Assembly (NCBI GenBank): GCA_019918135.1
Contig: WBZZ01006647.1
Location: 1 to 64,000 of the forward strand
DNA from: Paulinella micropora
Lineage: Eukaryota; Cercozoa; Imbricatea; Euglyphida; Paulinellidae
Direction of reading: 5' to 3'
Length of the DNA: 64,000 nucleotides
In this document: piece after piece, positions 10,581 through 20,047 of the stretch
How positions within the stretch are numbered: the stretch's first letter is position 1
How the letters are laid out: every line of letters starts with the position of its first letter
Notes under the pieces: generated by a model
Database searches by the model: none
What the model saw: the letters and a program-made list of their open reading frames with translations, nothing else
What the model was told of the DNA's origin: nothing
Position numbers and translations under genes: made by a program

Positions 10581-12578
10581 ATGAACCATTTGGGCAATCC
10601 ATGGACATATCATTTTTACGGCTCTGTCATAGTGGATGAGAATTTAGAAATTGATGGAGTATTACATGGCGATCATATTGAAGCAAACTCAATACAAGCA
10701 AGGACTGACGACATAACAATATCATCGCGAAATAATAACTCCTCTTTGTTGATATCTGATACTGGTTATGTGTCAATTAATAACGAATACGATTTACCAT
10801 TAGCGGACGGCACGGCTAATCAAGTATTAAAAACAGATGGGTTGGGCAATACTTCATTTGCTACATTATCTTCAAGTTATATAAGCGACTTTGAATTAGA
10901 TAAATTAACGGATGTAACAATAACGGGCACACCCAACAGCAATCAATTGCTTATTTATAGCACAGGGCAATGGAGAAATACGACATCACCCTTTCTAAGA
11001 TTAGATGGAATTTTCAATATGACGGGAACATTAAATATGGGAGGGCAAAGCATAACAAATGTAAATCTTGTTGATGGCATTAATGTTTCTGTTCTTGATG
11101 GCTCGGTGGTTAAACTAACAGGAGACCAAACCATAGCAGGAGCTAAAGCGTTTATTGACAAAATATCAACATGGTATGGGAAACCAATAATCATAGGTAG
11201 ATCAACAAAACGAATAGGTGCGACTGGTGGTTTAGAATTGTATGGTAATTATGGTGATTTTACTGGTGGTGCGCATATGCAAGCAATTACATCAGAAGAC
11301 AATTACCTTACATTTTCGTTAGTCAATTTAGGGCATGGTAGTGTAAGTATGGCATTTGATGCTTACATGGATTCTAACGGATGGGAATCTAGTTATGCGA
11401 CTTCAAGTTTTGCGATCGCGAAAGTTAATGATAATTTGAGAATTTTGTATGGTATTGGGAGTACCATCGGGGATGTTGTTCCATGGGACACCGCTCTGGA
11501 GGTTGATACTGCAGGTTCTAACAACAAAAGCAATAACAGCGAGTGGATTAATAACGGCAAATGCGGGATTAAATATGGGAGGGCAAAGTATAACAAATGT
11601 TAATTTGGTTGATGGTGTTGATGTTTCTGTTCTTGATACTTCGGTGGTTAAACTAGCAGGAGACCAAACTATAGCGGGTATTAAGACATTTAGCAGTATA
11701 ATAAATGCGAGTGCGGGGATTGATATGAAAAGCCAAAGCATAAAAAATGTAAATCTTGTTGATGGCGTGGATGTTTCTGTTCTTGATACTTCGGTTGTTA
11801 AACTAACAGGAGACCAAACCATAGCAGGGAATAAAAAATTTACATCAACTTTAGAAGTAAGTGGTTCGTCCAATCCTACTACTTTTGACGGCATTGGCAT
11901 AGCCTTTGATACAAAAATAGGAATGATTGCAGCACAAAAAACAGCAACAGCGACTTAGTATCCGATACAAATAACTGGTTCATATGTAGAGTTATAATAT
12001 TATTCAGGTAATACTTTAATTATAACCGCAACTGGAACAACATTAAGTTTGAATAACAACAAAATAACAAACTTAGCCGACCCTTCCGCTTCAACAGATG
12101 GAGCAAATAAAAGTTATGTTGATACAAAAGACGGGCAAAATGTGAAACTAACAGGAAACCAAACCATAGCAGGAATTAAGACATATAGCAGCGGTGTTGA
12201 AATTACTGGAAATTCAATACATTCAACAACAAAGGGAACATTCATTGTTTTCAATTCTACAAGTAATATCGGTTCAATTGCTAGTTTGGATATGAAAACA
12301 AATACGTATTACAACTTTGAAATTTCTGCAAAAAAAAAAGTTTTATTATTGACGGGACGATTGTTTCGTGGTTTAATGCTACTGGCTTAGATTGTAATAG
12401 TAGTAGGATTGTTAATCTAGGAGCACCACAAAATGCGAATGAAGCGGTAAATAGGCAATATCTGGATGATAATTGTGTGAAACTAACAGGAGACCAAACA
12501 ATAACAGGAATTAAAACATTCAACGGGACGAGCACTACGATAAAATATCTAACTTTAACACAAACCAAAAGCAGAAGG
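10581..12578 (+). pseudogene. tail-fibre-like repeat protein, 3' truncated and frameshifted
   Basis: ATG at 10581. Frame changes occur near 11510, 11960 and 12330. The C-terminal two thirds hold repeated modules of the form LNMGGQSITNVNLVDG, then VSVLDTSVVKL, then GDQTIAGIKTF, with at least five GDQTI or GNQTI occurrences up to 12500. One LNNNKITNLADP-type unit lies at 12050. These modules are well known in phage tail fibres and in fibre-like proteins of algal viruses and virophages, where they form trimeric shafts for host attachment. Coding stops abruptly near 12578, where a different, GC-richer retroelement ORF begins, so the tip domain is lost. Confidence 0.8.
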
Positions 12579-12580
12579 GT

Positions 12581-12778
12581 ATGCTATTTAGCGAGGAGGA
12601 ACGGTTGCTAATGCTAATAGAGAAGGAGGAGAAAACAAAAATGTGTTTCTTGGGTGTGGCAATGGTAAGAAGGATACGATACCTAGACTTACAATTACAG
12701 AGGGCAAAACGGGGACAGGAAAGAGCAAAGATAGAGGAGGGAGACAGACCCAACAAGAAGGCGAAAAAGGAGGACTAG
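12581..12778 (+). CDS. short helical ORF, first copy of a repeated module
   Basis: 65 codons from an ATG, highly charged. It contains the module core KMCFLGVAMVRRIRYLDLQLQ (positions about 12640-12703), which recurs in altered form twice in the next ORF. It begins within a few bases of the junction with the fibre-like gene, so it is probably the tail of a longer lost ORF. Function unknown; the heptad-like Leu pattern suggests a coiled coil. Confidence 0.45.
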   Translation: MLFSEEERLLMLIEKEEKTKMCFLGVAMVRRIRYLDLQLQRAKRGQERAKIEEGDRPNKKAKKED

Positions 12779-12809
12779 ACAACAACGGGTATGGAGGAGA
12801 ATATAACCT

Positions 12810-13450
12810 ATGCCCTACTTTAGGAGTATCATGGGCGACGAGTTGTGGAGAAAAAGGAAACTAGAAAAGGAGGAAAAGAAAGAGGAACCAGGGGATTATT
12901 GGCGACAAGCTTGGGAGGAGGAAATTTCAACGGACGAGGATGACATAGGGGATGAGGGAGTGATAAGAATAGGAAAGGACATATACAAACATGTTTCGGA
13001 GGCGACAAAGGAACTCGAGGCGGTGCAAAAGCGTTTACGGGAAACGGAGAGGGATGGGAGTATGCCGCACAGCGAGGTAGAAAGGGTACGAAAGGAGGTG
13101 GTGAATGTGGAAAATATGAAAATGGGTCTGCTGGGTGTGGCCATGACACGGAGGATACAATACTTGGAGGATCAATTATATGGGAAGGACAAGAGGAAAA
13201 GGGAACAGAATATAGCAGAGGAAGGGGAAAAACCTAACAAGGAAGCAACAAAAGAAGTACAGACTTTACGGGAACAATTATTGGAGTGGTTGGGGAATCA
13301 GGATGTCAGTCATCAGGAGATAGAAAGGATTCGACAGAGAATGGTGCAAGCGGAAACATCGAAGATGACACCTATGAAATGAATATGGTGAGACGAGCGC
13401 GGTATCTAGCGGAACAGCGGGGGGAAAGGAGGAGGGGAATACAAGCTCCA
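12810..13450 (+). pseudogene. coiled-coil ORF with two more module copies, frameshifted
   Basis: 190 codons are open from an ATG at 12810 (another ATG at 12831). The reading then continues in a different frame from about 13370 to 13450. Two copies of a roughly 60-residue helical module are present: one ends MGLLGVAMTRRIQYLEDQL, the other ends MVRRARYLAEQ across the frame change. Each is preceded by a Ser-His-x-Glu-x-Glu-Arg segment. The protein is rich in Glu, Lys and Arg. It may be a retroelement ORF1 or gag-like protein. No enzyme motif is seen. Confidence 0.45.
12815..12823 (+). promoter_or_regulatory. CTACTTTAG box 1
   Basis: The 9-mer CTACTTTAG lies just before an ATG at 12831. It recurs at 13499, 15064 and 26637. 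It has the form of a pyrimidine-rich 3' splice site ending in TAG, so cis- or trans-splice acceptor is the leading idea. Confidence 0.4.
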
Positions 13451-13498
13451 AGGGGAAGGGAGAATAGGGGCAAAAGGGGGAAAATGACATATATCTAC

Positions 13499-13507
13499 CT
13501 ACTTTAG
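13499..13507 (+). promoter_or_regulatory. CTACTTTAG box 2
   Basis: The second copy lies 40 bases before the ATG at 13547. The frame of that ORF is open from directly after this TAG, as expected if TAG marks a splice acceptor. Confidence 0.4.
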
Positions 13508-13546
13508 GTATGGATAAGGGAAGTAAACGGGGAAAAGAGACAGCGG

Positions 13547-14920
13547 ATGGGGGTGGGGAGGAAAGCGAAGAAGAAAAGTGAGGAGGACAGTGAGGAGACG
13601 GGGGAAAGACAAACATTCGATTGGCGAGCCAAGTTGATACCTTTGATTGTGAAAAGGGAAAACGAGTATTATGTGGCAAAAGGGGATCAGGAACAGGGGA
13701 GAGAATCGGAGGAATACGTCAAGAGAATGGAGGAGGAATATTTGGCGGTAGTAGCACTGGGAGATTCCTTTTTGAGAAACGAGGAAGAGGCGAAGACGGA
13801 GAAGGAACGCATAAGAAGGGAAGAAAGGAGGTGTAAGAGGCGGAAATATGAAAGAGAAGGAAAGGCACAGGACACAGTCCAATTGGGTCTCGTACCTTTT
13901 GTAGGAATACAAACTACGGATGTACCAACTTCTGTTGAGGTCGTTGGGGGTGAAGGAATACAACGCGAAGTCGGGAGTGGCCAAGAAGGCGGGAGTGGAG
14001 TTCAAAATGGCGGAGGGGGCGAGACGGTTTATGGAGGAGATGGGGTTGGAAAAGTGGGCCCGTTATTGAACACTGAGAGAGTTCAGGGCGATCAGTTTTG
14101 GAGAGCGGTACGAGCGTTATGGGATTTAGGACGAGTTTTGTGGAGGGAAGCGGACAGGGCGGTATTGTGGAAACTATGGGCAATCACGGAACAGGCGAGG
14201 GACCAATATATTTTTATGGCAATCATGGTGAAAGTGGATGGACAGTGGACAGATGAAAGGGTGCAGGCGGCATGGGCATGTATAAGGGGAACAACAACTT
14301 CGGTGAAGAAATGGATGGATTTGTGGAAGGAAAGAGGAGATGATAGTTGGGCTAGGTTCGTTCAACCGGTGATTCGGAGACAGCGGAAGGAGCAATTGTG
14401 TACACGGGAGTCGGACAAGACATGGGAGGACCCCAGTACTAAGACATGGATAGAAGGATTGCGGAGGGAGTATGAACTATGGCTGAATGAACCTGACATA
14501 GAGCCATCGGAGACATTGGTAGATACGAGTGGGGGGTCGGAGGTGAACGAAGGGGGATTGGGGGAGGAAAAGAAACGACAAGGATCGGCAGTAGAGGATA
14601 TGATGTCATGGATGGACAGACAAACGGCGGCGGAAAAGGAGGCGATGTTTCTGTGGGAAGAAGAACAGAGACTCGATATGGAAGCGGAGACGACAGATGA
14701 AGGAGGGGGGGACGAAGAGGAACAGGAGAAAGATTTTTCAGAAGAACAACACGAGGCGGCCATAGAGGAACAACTAAGGGCGGTGGTAGAAGGGCAGGAA
14801 GAATTGACAGCGGAAGACAGAAGGAATGAAAGGGTTATACAGCGGGAAACGGAGGTGGCGGACATGACCAGGTGGATGGAGGGACTGGATGAGGAGACAC
14901 TAGAACATATTGCCTTATAA
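13547..14920 (+). CDS. 457-codon charged protein of unknown function
   Basis: This is an intact ORF with ATG at 13547. The N-terminal third is very rich in Lys and Glu. Residues about 170-290 are Trp-rich and more globular. The last 120 residues are strongly acidic with EEQ-type runs. No catalytic motif is seen. It lies between the coiled-coil ORF and the gag region, all on one strand. It could be an extra structural protein of the retroelement or a captured gene. A CTACTTTAG box lies upstream. Confidence 0.5.
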   Translation: MGVGRKAKKKSEEDSEETGERQTFDWRAKLIPLIVKRENEYYVAKGDQEQGRESEEYVKRMEEEYLAVVALGDSFLRNEEEAKTEKERIRREERRCKRRKYEREGKAQDTVQLGLVPFVGIQTTDVPTSVEVVGGEGIQREVGSGQEGGSGVQNGGGGETVYGGDGVGKVGPLLNTERVQGDQFWRAVRALWDLGRVLWREADRAVLWKLWAITEQARDQYIFMAIMVKVDGQWTDERVQAAWACIRGTTTSVKKWMDLWKERGDDSWARFVQPVIRRQRKEQLCTRESDKTWEDPSTKTWIEGLRREYELWLNEPDIEPSETLVDTSGGSEVNEGGLGEEKKRQGSAVEDMMSWMDRQTAAEKEAMFLWEEEQRLDMEAETTDEGGGDEEEQEKDFSEEQHEAAIEEQLRAVVEGQEELTAEDRRNERVIQRETEVADMTRWMEGLDEETLEHIAL

Positions 14921-15063
14921 GCGGGAAAACGGGAGGAAAAATAAATAAAAAAGAAATGACGGAAGGGTATATTAGAGAGAGGGGCGGAGATGTGGATAAA
15001 GGAATCATGGGGAATACAGGGGATATACATATACAAGAGCGGTCGGAAAGTTATTAAATATTT

Positions 15064-15072
15064 CTACTTTAG
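15064..15072 (+). promoter_or_regulatory. CTACTTTAG box 3
   Basis: The third copy ends six bases before the ATG of the gag-like ORF at 15078, the tightest spacing of the set. Confidence 0.4.
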
Positions 15073-15077
15073 TTTAC

Positions 15078-15797
15078 ATGGCGGAAGCGGCATCGGACGA
15101 CAAACAAGCGGATAGCGGAGCGAAGGCAATACCGAAGCTACTGCCAATACCTTTTACTCCATCGGGGAAATGCCCGACACCAATGCGCAACAATGAGGCT
15201 AAAGCGGAAGCGGTACCACAACCGTCGGACCCGGAGTATGCGCGGAATCCTCCATCGATGTCACAGGTGTTTTACGAAATGATGCAAGTGACGCCGGAAG
15301 TGGGGGTGACGACATATAAGCAGCTGTCTCAGGAACATTACACGGTGTGGATGACAAGGGCGGAGGAGAAGGGCCTGGCGAAAGAGGTGAAAGATTGGAA
15401 GAGTTGGGTATGGCCGACGGGGGTACACTCGTGCGGCCCGGGAATGCAGATGATCTCGCTGATACATTTGGCGGAAGCGTTGTATGTGGGGGTGGGATAC
15501 TACCGGGGCAAAGTGCCAGTGGCGCAAGTGTTCAAGTTCAACATGAGACCTATGCTGGAGGAGGGGGACATAATTACAACGGGAGATATCAAGATGTTAT
15601 GCCAGGCGGCAAAGAATTTAAGGAGAGAGATGCAACAAACAGCGGAGAGACTGACACAGGCAAAGACGACATGGGACACGGAAATATCCAGGAACCCAAT
15701 AGAGGAACTGGCGGATCAATTGGAGACTTACACCGCGGGTCTCGCACATGCGATTCGAGTAGAGGCCGGCAGAGCCTATGATGCCATGAAGGAATAA
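15078..15797 (+). CDS. gag-like protein, first ORF
   Basis: 239 codons with an ATG at 15078. The N-terminal 50 residues are Pro/Ala-rich. The rest is a globular, mainly helical region with several Trp and Tyr, followed by a helical tail. The stop codon TAA is immediately followed by the ATG of the next ORF (TAAATG at 15795-15800) in the same frame. The pair may be translated by reinitiation, or may be a single gag with one stop. Position before nucleocapsid and protease regions supports gag; no sequence family is recognised. Confidence 0.5.
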   Translation: MAEAASDDKQADSGAKAIPKLLPIPFTPSGKCPTPMRNNEAKAEAVPQPSDPEYARNPPSMSQVFYEMMQVTPEVGVTTYKQLSQEHYTVWMTRAEEKGLAKEVKDWKSWVWPTGVHSCGPGMQMISLIHLAEALYVGVGYYRGKVPVAQVFKFNMRPMLEEGDIITTGDIKMLCQAAKNLRREMQQTAERLTQAKTTWDTEISRNPIEELADQLETYTAGLAHAIRVEAGRAYDAMKE

Positions 15798-18401
15798 ATG
15801 CTTCCTCCGAACGCGGATATGACGACGAAGATCGAGAAGACTACTTCTACCTTGAGTAAGTTGATGACGGCGGCATCGGCTTTGGGGGATGCGGCGGCGG
15901 AGTCGGAGAAAGAGGCAAAGAGGAGGGAGCTACGACAATGGGTGTTCGGCCTATCCATATTAAACGGATGTATACACGGATGGTACACATGGATACGGAT
16001 CAGAATGGATGTGATGAACGCGACCCCGGTACCTACACCAGATAAGCGGAAGGATAAAGACGAGAAAAGACGAGGTCGACGTTCTCGGAGATCGGGTTTG
16101 GAAAGCTCGCGGACACGATCGAGGTCACGAAGCGGAGAGAAATCGGACAAACGACGACGTCGAAGCGGGGATGGGAGCAGGATTGCGGGTAGGGACCAAC
16201 GGGATCGGATATTGACACGGCTACGTACAACACAACTGATCCGTATGGGAGGGGATAAGCCGATCGATACGACGAGGGCACACGGTTACGAGTACATGAA
16301 CCGGCTGCGCACGTTCATCGTGGTACTCCAGAGGGAGGCCAAGGCGGCACAGTGTGGGAATGATGCGGCCCAGATCTGTTTCTTATTGGGTACACTGACG
16401 GGATCAACGGGAGAACACGGACGGCTGGCTGAACAGACGGTGTGGGAGGAGGAATACAAGAAGGAGTTCACGGATAAGAACAGGGGAGTGGGGGTAAGCC
16501 AAATTGTCGATGCGGCACATTACGTCTTTGGGACGGTATACGGATTTTCGGGACTTATCGACGAAGGGGATGAGTTCGAGGCGTTGAAGGATGCGACGGA
16601 AAAGTTGGTGGAAAAGCGGGTGGCGGTACGGGAAATTTTCACGACGATTGTGGGTCTCAGCCTCTTACACGAAAAGAAGGACATATACCCGGTGGTACTG
16701 TTCAAGTTATGGCGGGATCAGGAAACACGGCTGATCGTTACGGAAATAGTAACACAAGTGATACTGCTAACGGATGTGGAACCAGAGGTCAAGGCACGTT
16801 GGCAAAAGCGGGATCTCAACAAGAATCCAATCAATTGGAAACTGGGTGCGGAAGATGCGGGGTTGATAGATCGGGTGATAGCACTCCCAGCGATAACGGA
16901 TAAGATGCCGAAACCGAAGCACACGGTGCAGCACCCCTACAGCGGTGGTACAGGGGGAGGAGCAAATCAGTTTCGCTGATTCACACAAGGGGGAGGAGAC
17001 CGGGCTCAACGAGCGTACAAGCCATACCAACATCGGGATGGGAGGTACAAGGAGACGGGCTTTTCAAGGGCACAACCGATATTCCACACGGATCAGGCAT
17101 CACAGGGCGGATCACTGGTCAAGTTCGACGAGAAATTTCATCAGGATACGATGCCAAATACGGAGCTGGTACAGGGACAGCCGCGATATCCACCGGATAA
17201 CGAGTTAATCCCGGGTTTCCCGAAGTATGCGAGGAGGGCAATTCGGGCACGGAACTGGCATCAGGACTCTTGCTATACGGCGATAGCTATGCACTGGCTG
17301 AAAATAAAGGGCGATTGTCGGGTTCACCATACTCAAGATATGTGGCACGATCATTTGGGGCGATGTACGGACGCGCAGAGGAACGAGGCATACTGGGAAC
17401 TGAAAGAGGCTATTCGACATGGAATGTGGCAACTGGGCGGATTGGAGGGTATGTTCCCTCAGGGGGAATTGGAAGAGCTGAGGAAATACAACGATAAGAA
17501 CGTGGCCAAGAAGAACTGGGTACGGAAAGATTTAGGCTATTATCAACGGGCGGCGGAGATGAGGCCTAAATATCAGGAACGGGATCAGCGGGGTGACCGA
17601 CGAGGAGGCTTTCGGGGACGAGGAGGAAGAGGAAGAGGAGGCCAACGAGGGGGATACCGCGGGGGGAATCGGAATTCGGCGGAAGAGCCTCGACCGGGAA
17701 TGGGACCACAGGTACAGCCTCAAATTTACGGGTGGCAGGAGGATCAGAAAGGAAAGGGGGGTACACGCGGATCATTACATCCTCATTTGCCACATGTGCA
17801 TCCGGATCGACAGGGGTTGATTGCAGGGGCTGGAGCGGGCACGCAGGAACGACAGGGGCAGCCCGAGGGCACGGGACCAGTACCGGGTAAGGAACAATCA
17901 GTCGAGGATATGGAAAAGGAACACAATGAAACACATGGGATTTATGAACAGGAGCAGCCTCGGCGGGAACAGGGAGCGCCTCCGCGCAGGCATAGCAGCG
18001 ATGACGACGTCCAAGTGTTGGCGGTGCGGACGCCAGGTGAGACGGGAAATAGCGGAAGGGGAAGGGATGGCAGTGATGGGAAATTTGTGTATGACAGGAA
18101 CACGACGGGAACAACGACGGACAAGGGCGAGCGGGATATGGGGATACGAAAGCCCTCAAGTGGACAGCAAGTATCGGGAATACATAGACCTGAGATATTA
18201 AGCGGCAAAAGGAATAGAGGGGGGGACTTAACAGAGGAAAAGGAGAGACAGCATGCAAAACGGCAGAAGGCAGAGGGGCGAGCATGCAAGCGGACGGGTG
18301 AGACACAGAAAGGGGATGAGGAAAGGAAAACGGATAAGGATAAGGAGAGTGAAAGGAAAGAGAACGAAGAAAAGAAAGGGGAACAGGAAGAAAAAGAATG
18401 A
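15798..18401 (+). CDS. gag/nucleocapsid-like region with an in-frame TGA
   Basis: One frame is open from the ATG at 15798 to a TGA at 18399-18401, interrupted only by a TGA at 16977-16979; the reading on both sides looks coding. The first part has an Arg/Ser-rich basic segment (about residues 80-140) and a globular Trp-containing domain. The second part has a Cys/His cluster (CRVHH ... WHDHLGRC, about 17310-17365) and an RGG-rich segment (GGFRGRGGRGRGGQRGG, about 17610-17660) that would bind RNA. It ends in a long charged tail. This fits a retroelement capsid plus nucleocapsid. The stop could be a readthrough site, decay or an error. Confidence 0.55.
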
Positions 18402-18830
18402 AAGAGACGGCAAGAGGAAAGAGAGAGAGAGAAGGAACGGGATAGGCGGTTGCTGGCGACTCATTGGAAAGTTAATAGACGGGATGAGGAACAGAGAGCA
18501 AGACGACAAGTTATAATTAATCATACTAAAAGATCAAATCTCCCATTGGCCTATACTCGGGTTCTACTGAAGGCGTTGGGGCAAGAAGTGGCGATCGGTA
18601 ACGACACAATGGCGGCTATTAGTGTGTTGGGACAACACTTCCACGACGAACACATGGTTCAAACAGAAGTTCCGATATACACGCGGATGGGTCAAAGGGG
18701 TTTCGGGCAAAACAGCTTTTACGGGAACGATCATGTTCACATTCGTGCTGGGATACATACACTCACAGGTTTTGGGTAGTCCCAGCCTACACTGGAGGGC
18801 TGTTATGGAGCCTGGATGCACTAAGGCGCA
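18402..18830 (+). pseudogene. protease-like region, atypical active site
   Basis: The same frame continues past the TGA at 18399. Around 18570-18620 it reads EVAIGNDTMAAISVLG, which lines up with LDTGNDSMAQISFAG in the relic at 29.17 kb. The latter keeps the DTG of retropepsins, while here the Asp-Thr pair is Ala-Ile. The tail of the domain (VVPAYTGGLLWSLDALRR) needs a frame change near 18770. So this is probably a retropepsin domain that has lost its catalytic Asp, or whose motif is disturbed. Assignment depends on the alignment to the relic. Confidence 0.5.
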
Positions 18831-20047
18831 TGAATGCCTGGATCGACTGTGGAAGACAGGAGGTGCGATACGGCAAAGGAGAACATGCGCCAGTGTACCC
18901 GTTTGTGGAGTACGACCCGGAGAACGATCAAGGGGGAATACCAGGGGCATGGACGGCGAGTGATTTCACGACCGCGGAAATAGAACTGGGTGAGGAGGAG
19001 GAGGGGAAAGAGACTAAACAGGTGGCATTTGCGGTAGGAGAGTGGGAAGAGGAATCGGAGGAAAGCGAGTCGGAGGACGAGCTGACGAGGGAAAAGATAG
19101 TCGCTTTCATTGACGAAAGAATTGATCACTTTCGGAGGCAGAACGAGTTGGCCTCAGATGGATTCCCGAAACATGGACGGAATTTGGGGGCCCAACACAA
19201 GGAAATGGATGAGCGGATGCTCCCGATGGCTCAATACGTGGTGTGCAATGTGAGCAAGCCCAGTCAGGCTAAAACGGAGATTGTGGATTTCCTGAAGGAA
19301 AAATGGGGGAGCGCACCTATAATGGCGGATTCGGTGTCACAGATCAAACAGGCTTTGAAGAACCGGCTCTCCCACGGCGACTTCACAATCGTCTTCCCAG
19401 TGGGTAGACGGACGGAGATGTGGTGGTATGATGTCGAAGATTTCCTGATAGCGGATCCCATCCCAATACCGAGTCGTACACAAAAGTTGGTGATCGCCTG
19501 CAGGCTGGGGCAACGAAAGATAGCTAGGCGGTACAGGGAGGAACTTTTGGAACGGGATCTGGCATCGATTCGAGATGAGGCATTCATACACATATCAGGG
19601 GTATACCATCGCACACATGCCATTCAGTATGCGATGATGATAGATCAGTTGGCAAGATACGCGGATCAAGAGCGGAAAACGCCGACCCTATATCGGTCGA
19701 GGGAGGGATTGGATGGAGATGGCACGGACGAGGGGGTAGACGACATACAGGGACAGACAACAGAGGAACAGATAAAGGAGGAGACGGATAAGGCGAGAGA
19801 GGCTTTGAAGATACAGGCGGCAACATGGGAGGGGACAGCGGAAGATAAAGCGGCGGCGATGGGAATTATGGAGACGAATATACAGGTCTTTGGACCTTTG
19901 GAAGGGGGTTCGGTGAAGAACCACACGGCGGTTTTTGAGCGTGAAATGGGGCAAGAGGTGCCAGGGATAGGACGGTCTTCACGTTTGAGTCATCATGAGG
20001 ATCGGATAGCGAAGGAGATGACCGCGGAACTCTTAGAGAAGGGTTGA
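18771..20047 (+). CDS. protease tail and linker domain of the polyprotein
   Basis: This frame starts inside the protease region and runs about 425 codons. It has an acidic segment (about 18980-19110). It then has a domain (about 19330-19660) containing GDFTIVFPVGR, IPIPSRTQKLVIACRLGQRK and SGVYHRTHAIQYA. The same domain, diverged, recurs in the relic at 29.75-30.05 kb, so it is a conserved part of this family. The role is unknown. The end overlaps the RT ORF by four bases; joining them needs a -1 shift at about 20044, but no classical slippery heptamer is present. Confidence 0.5.

Noticed and set aside
10581..12578. Fibre-like repeats taken as a sign of a bacteriophage or bacterial contaminant
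   Set aside because: The same modules occur in viruses of algae. Neighbouring primase-SF3 helicase and CEH/CGG-HNH genes and the surrounding LTR elements fit a eukaryotic setting better.
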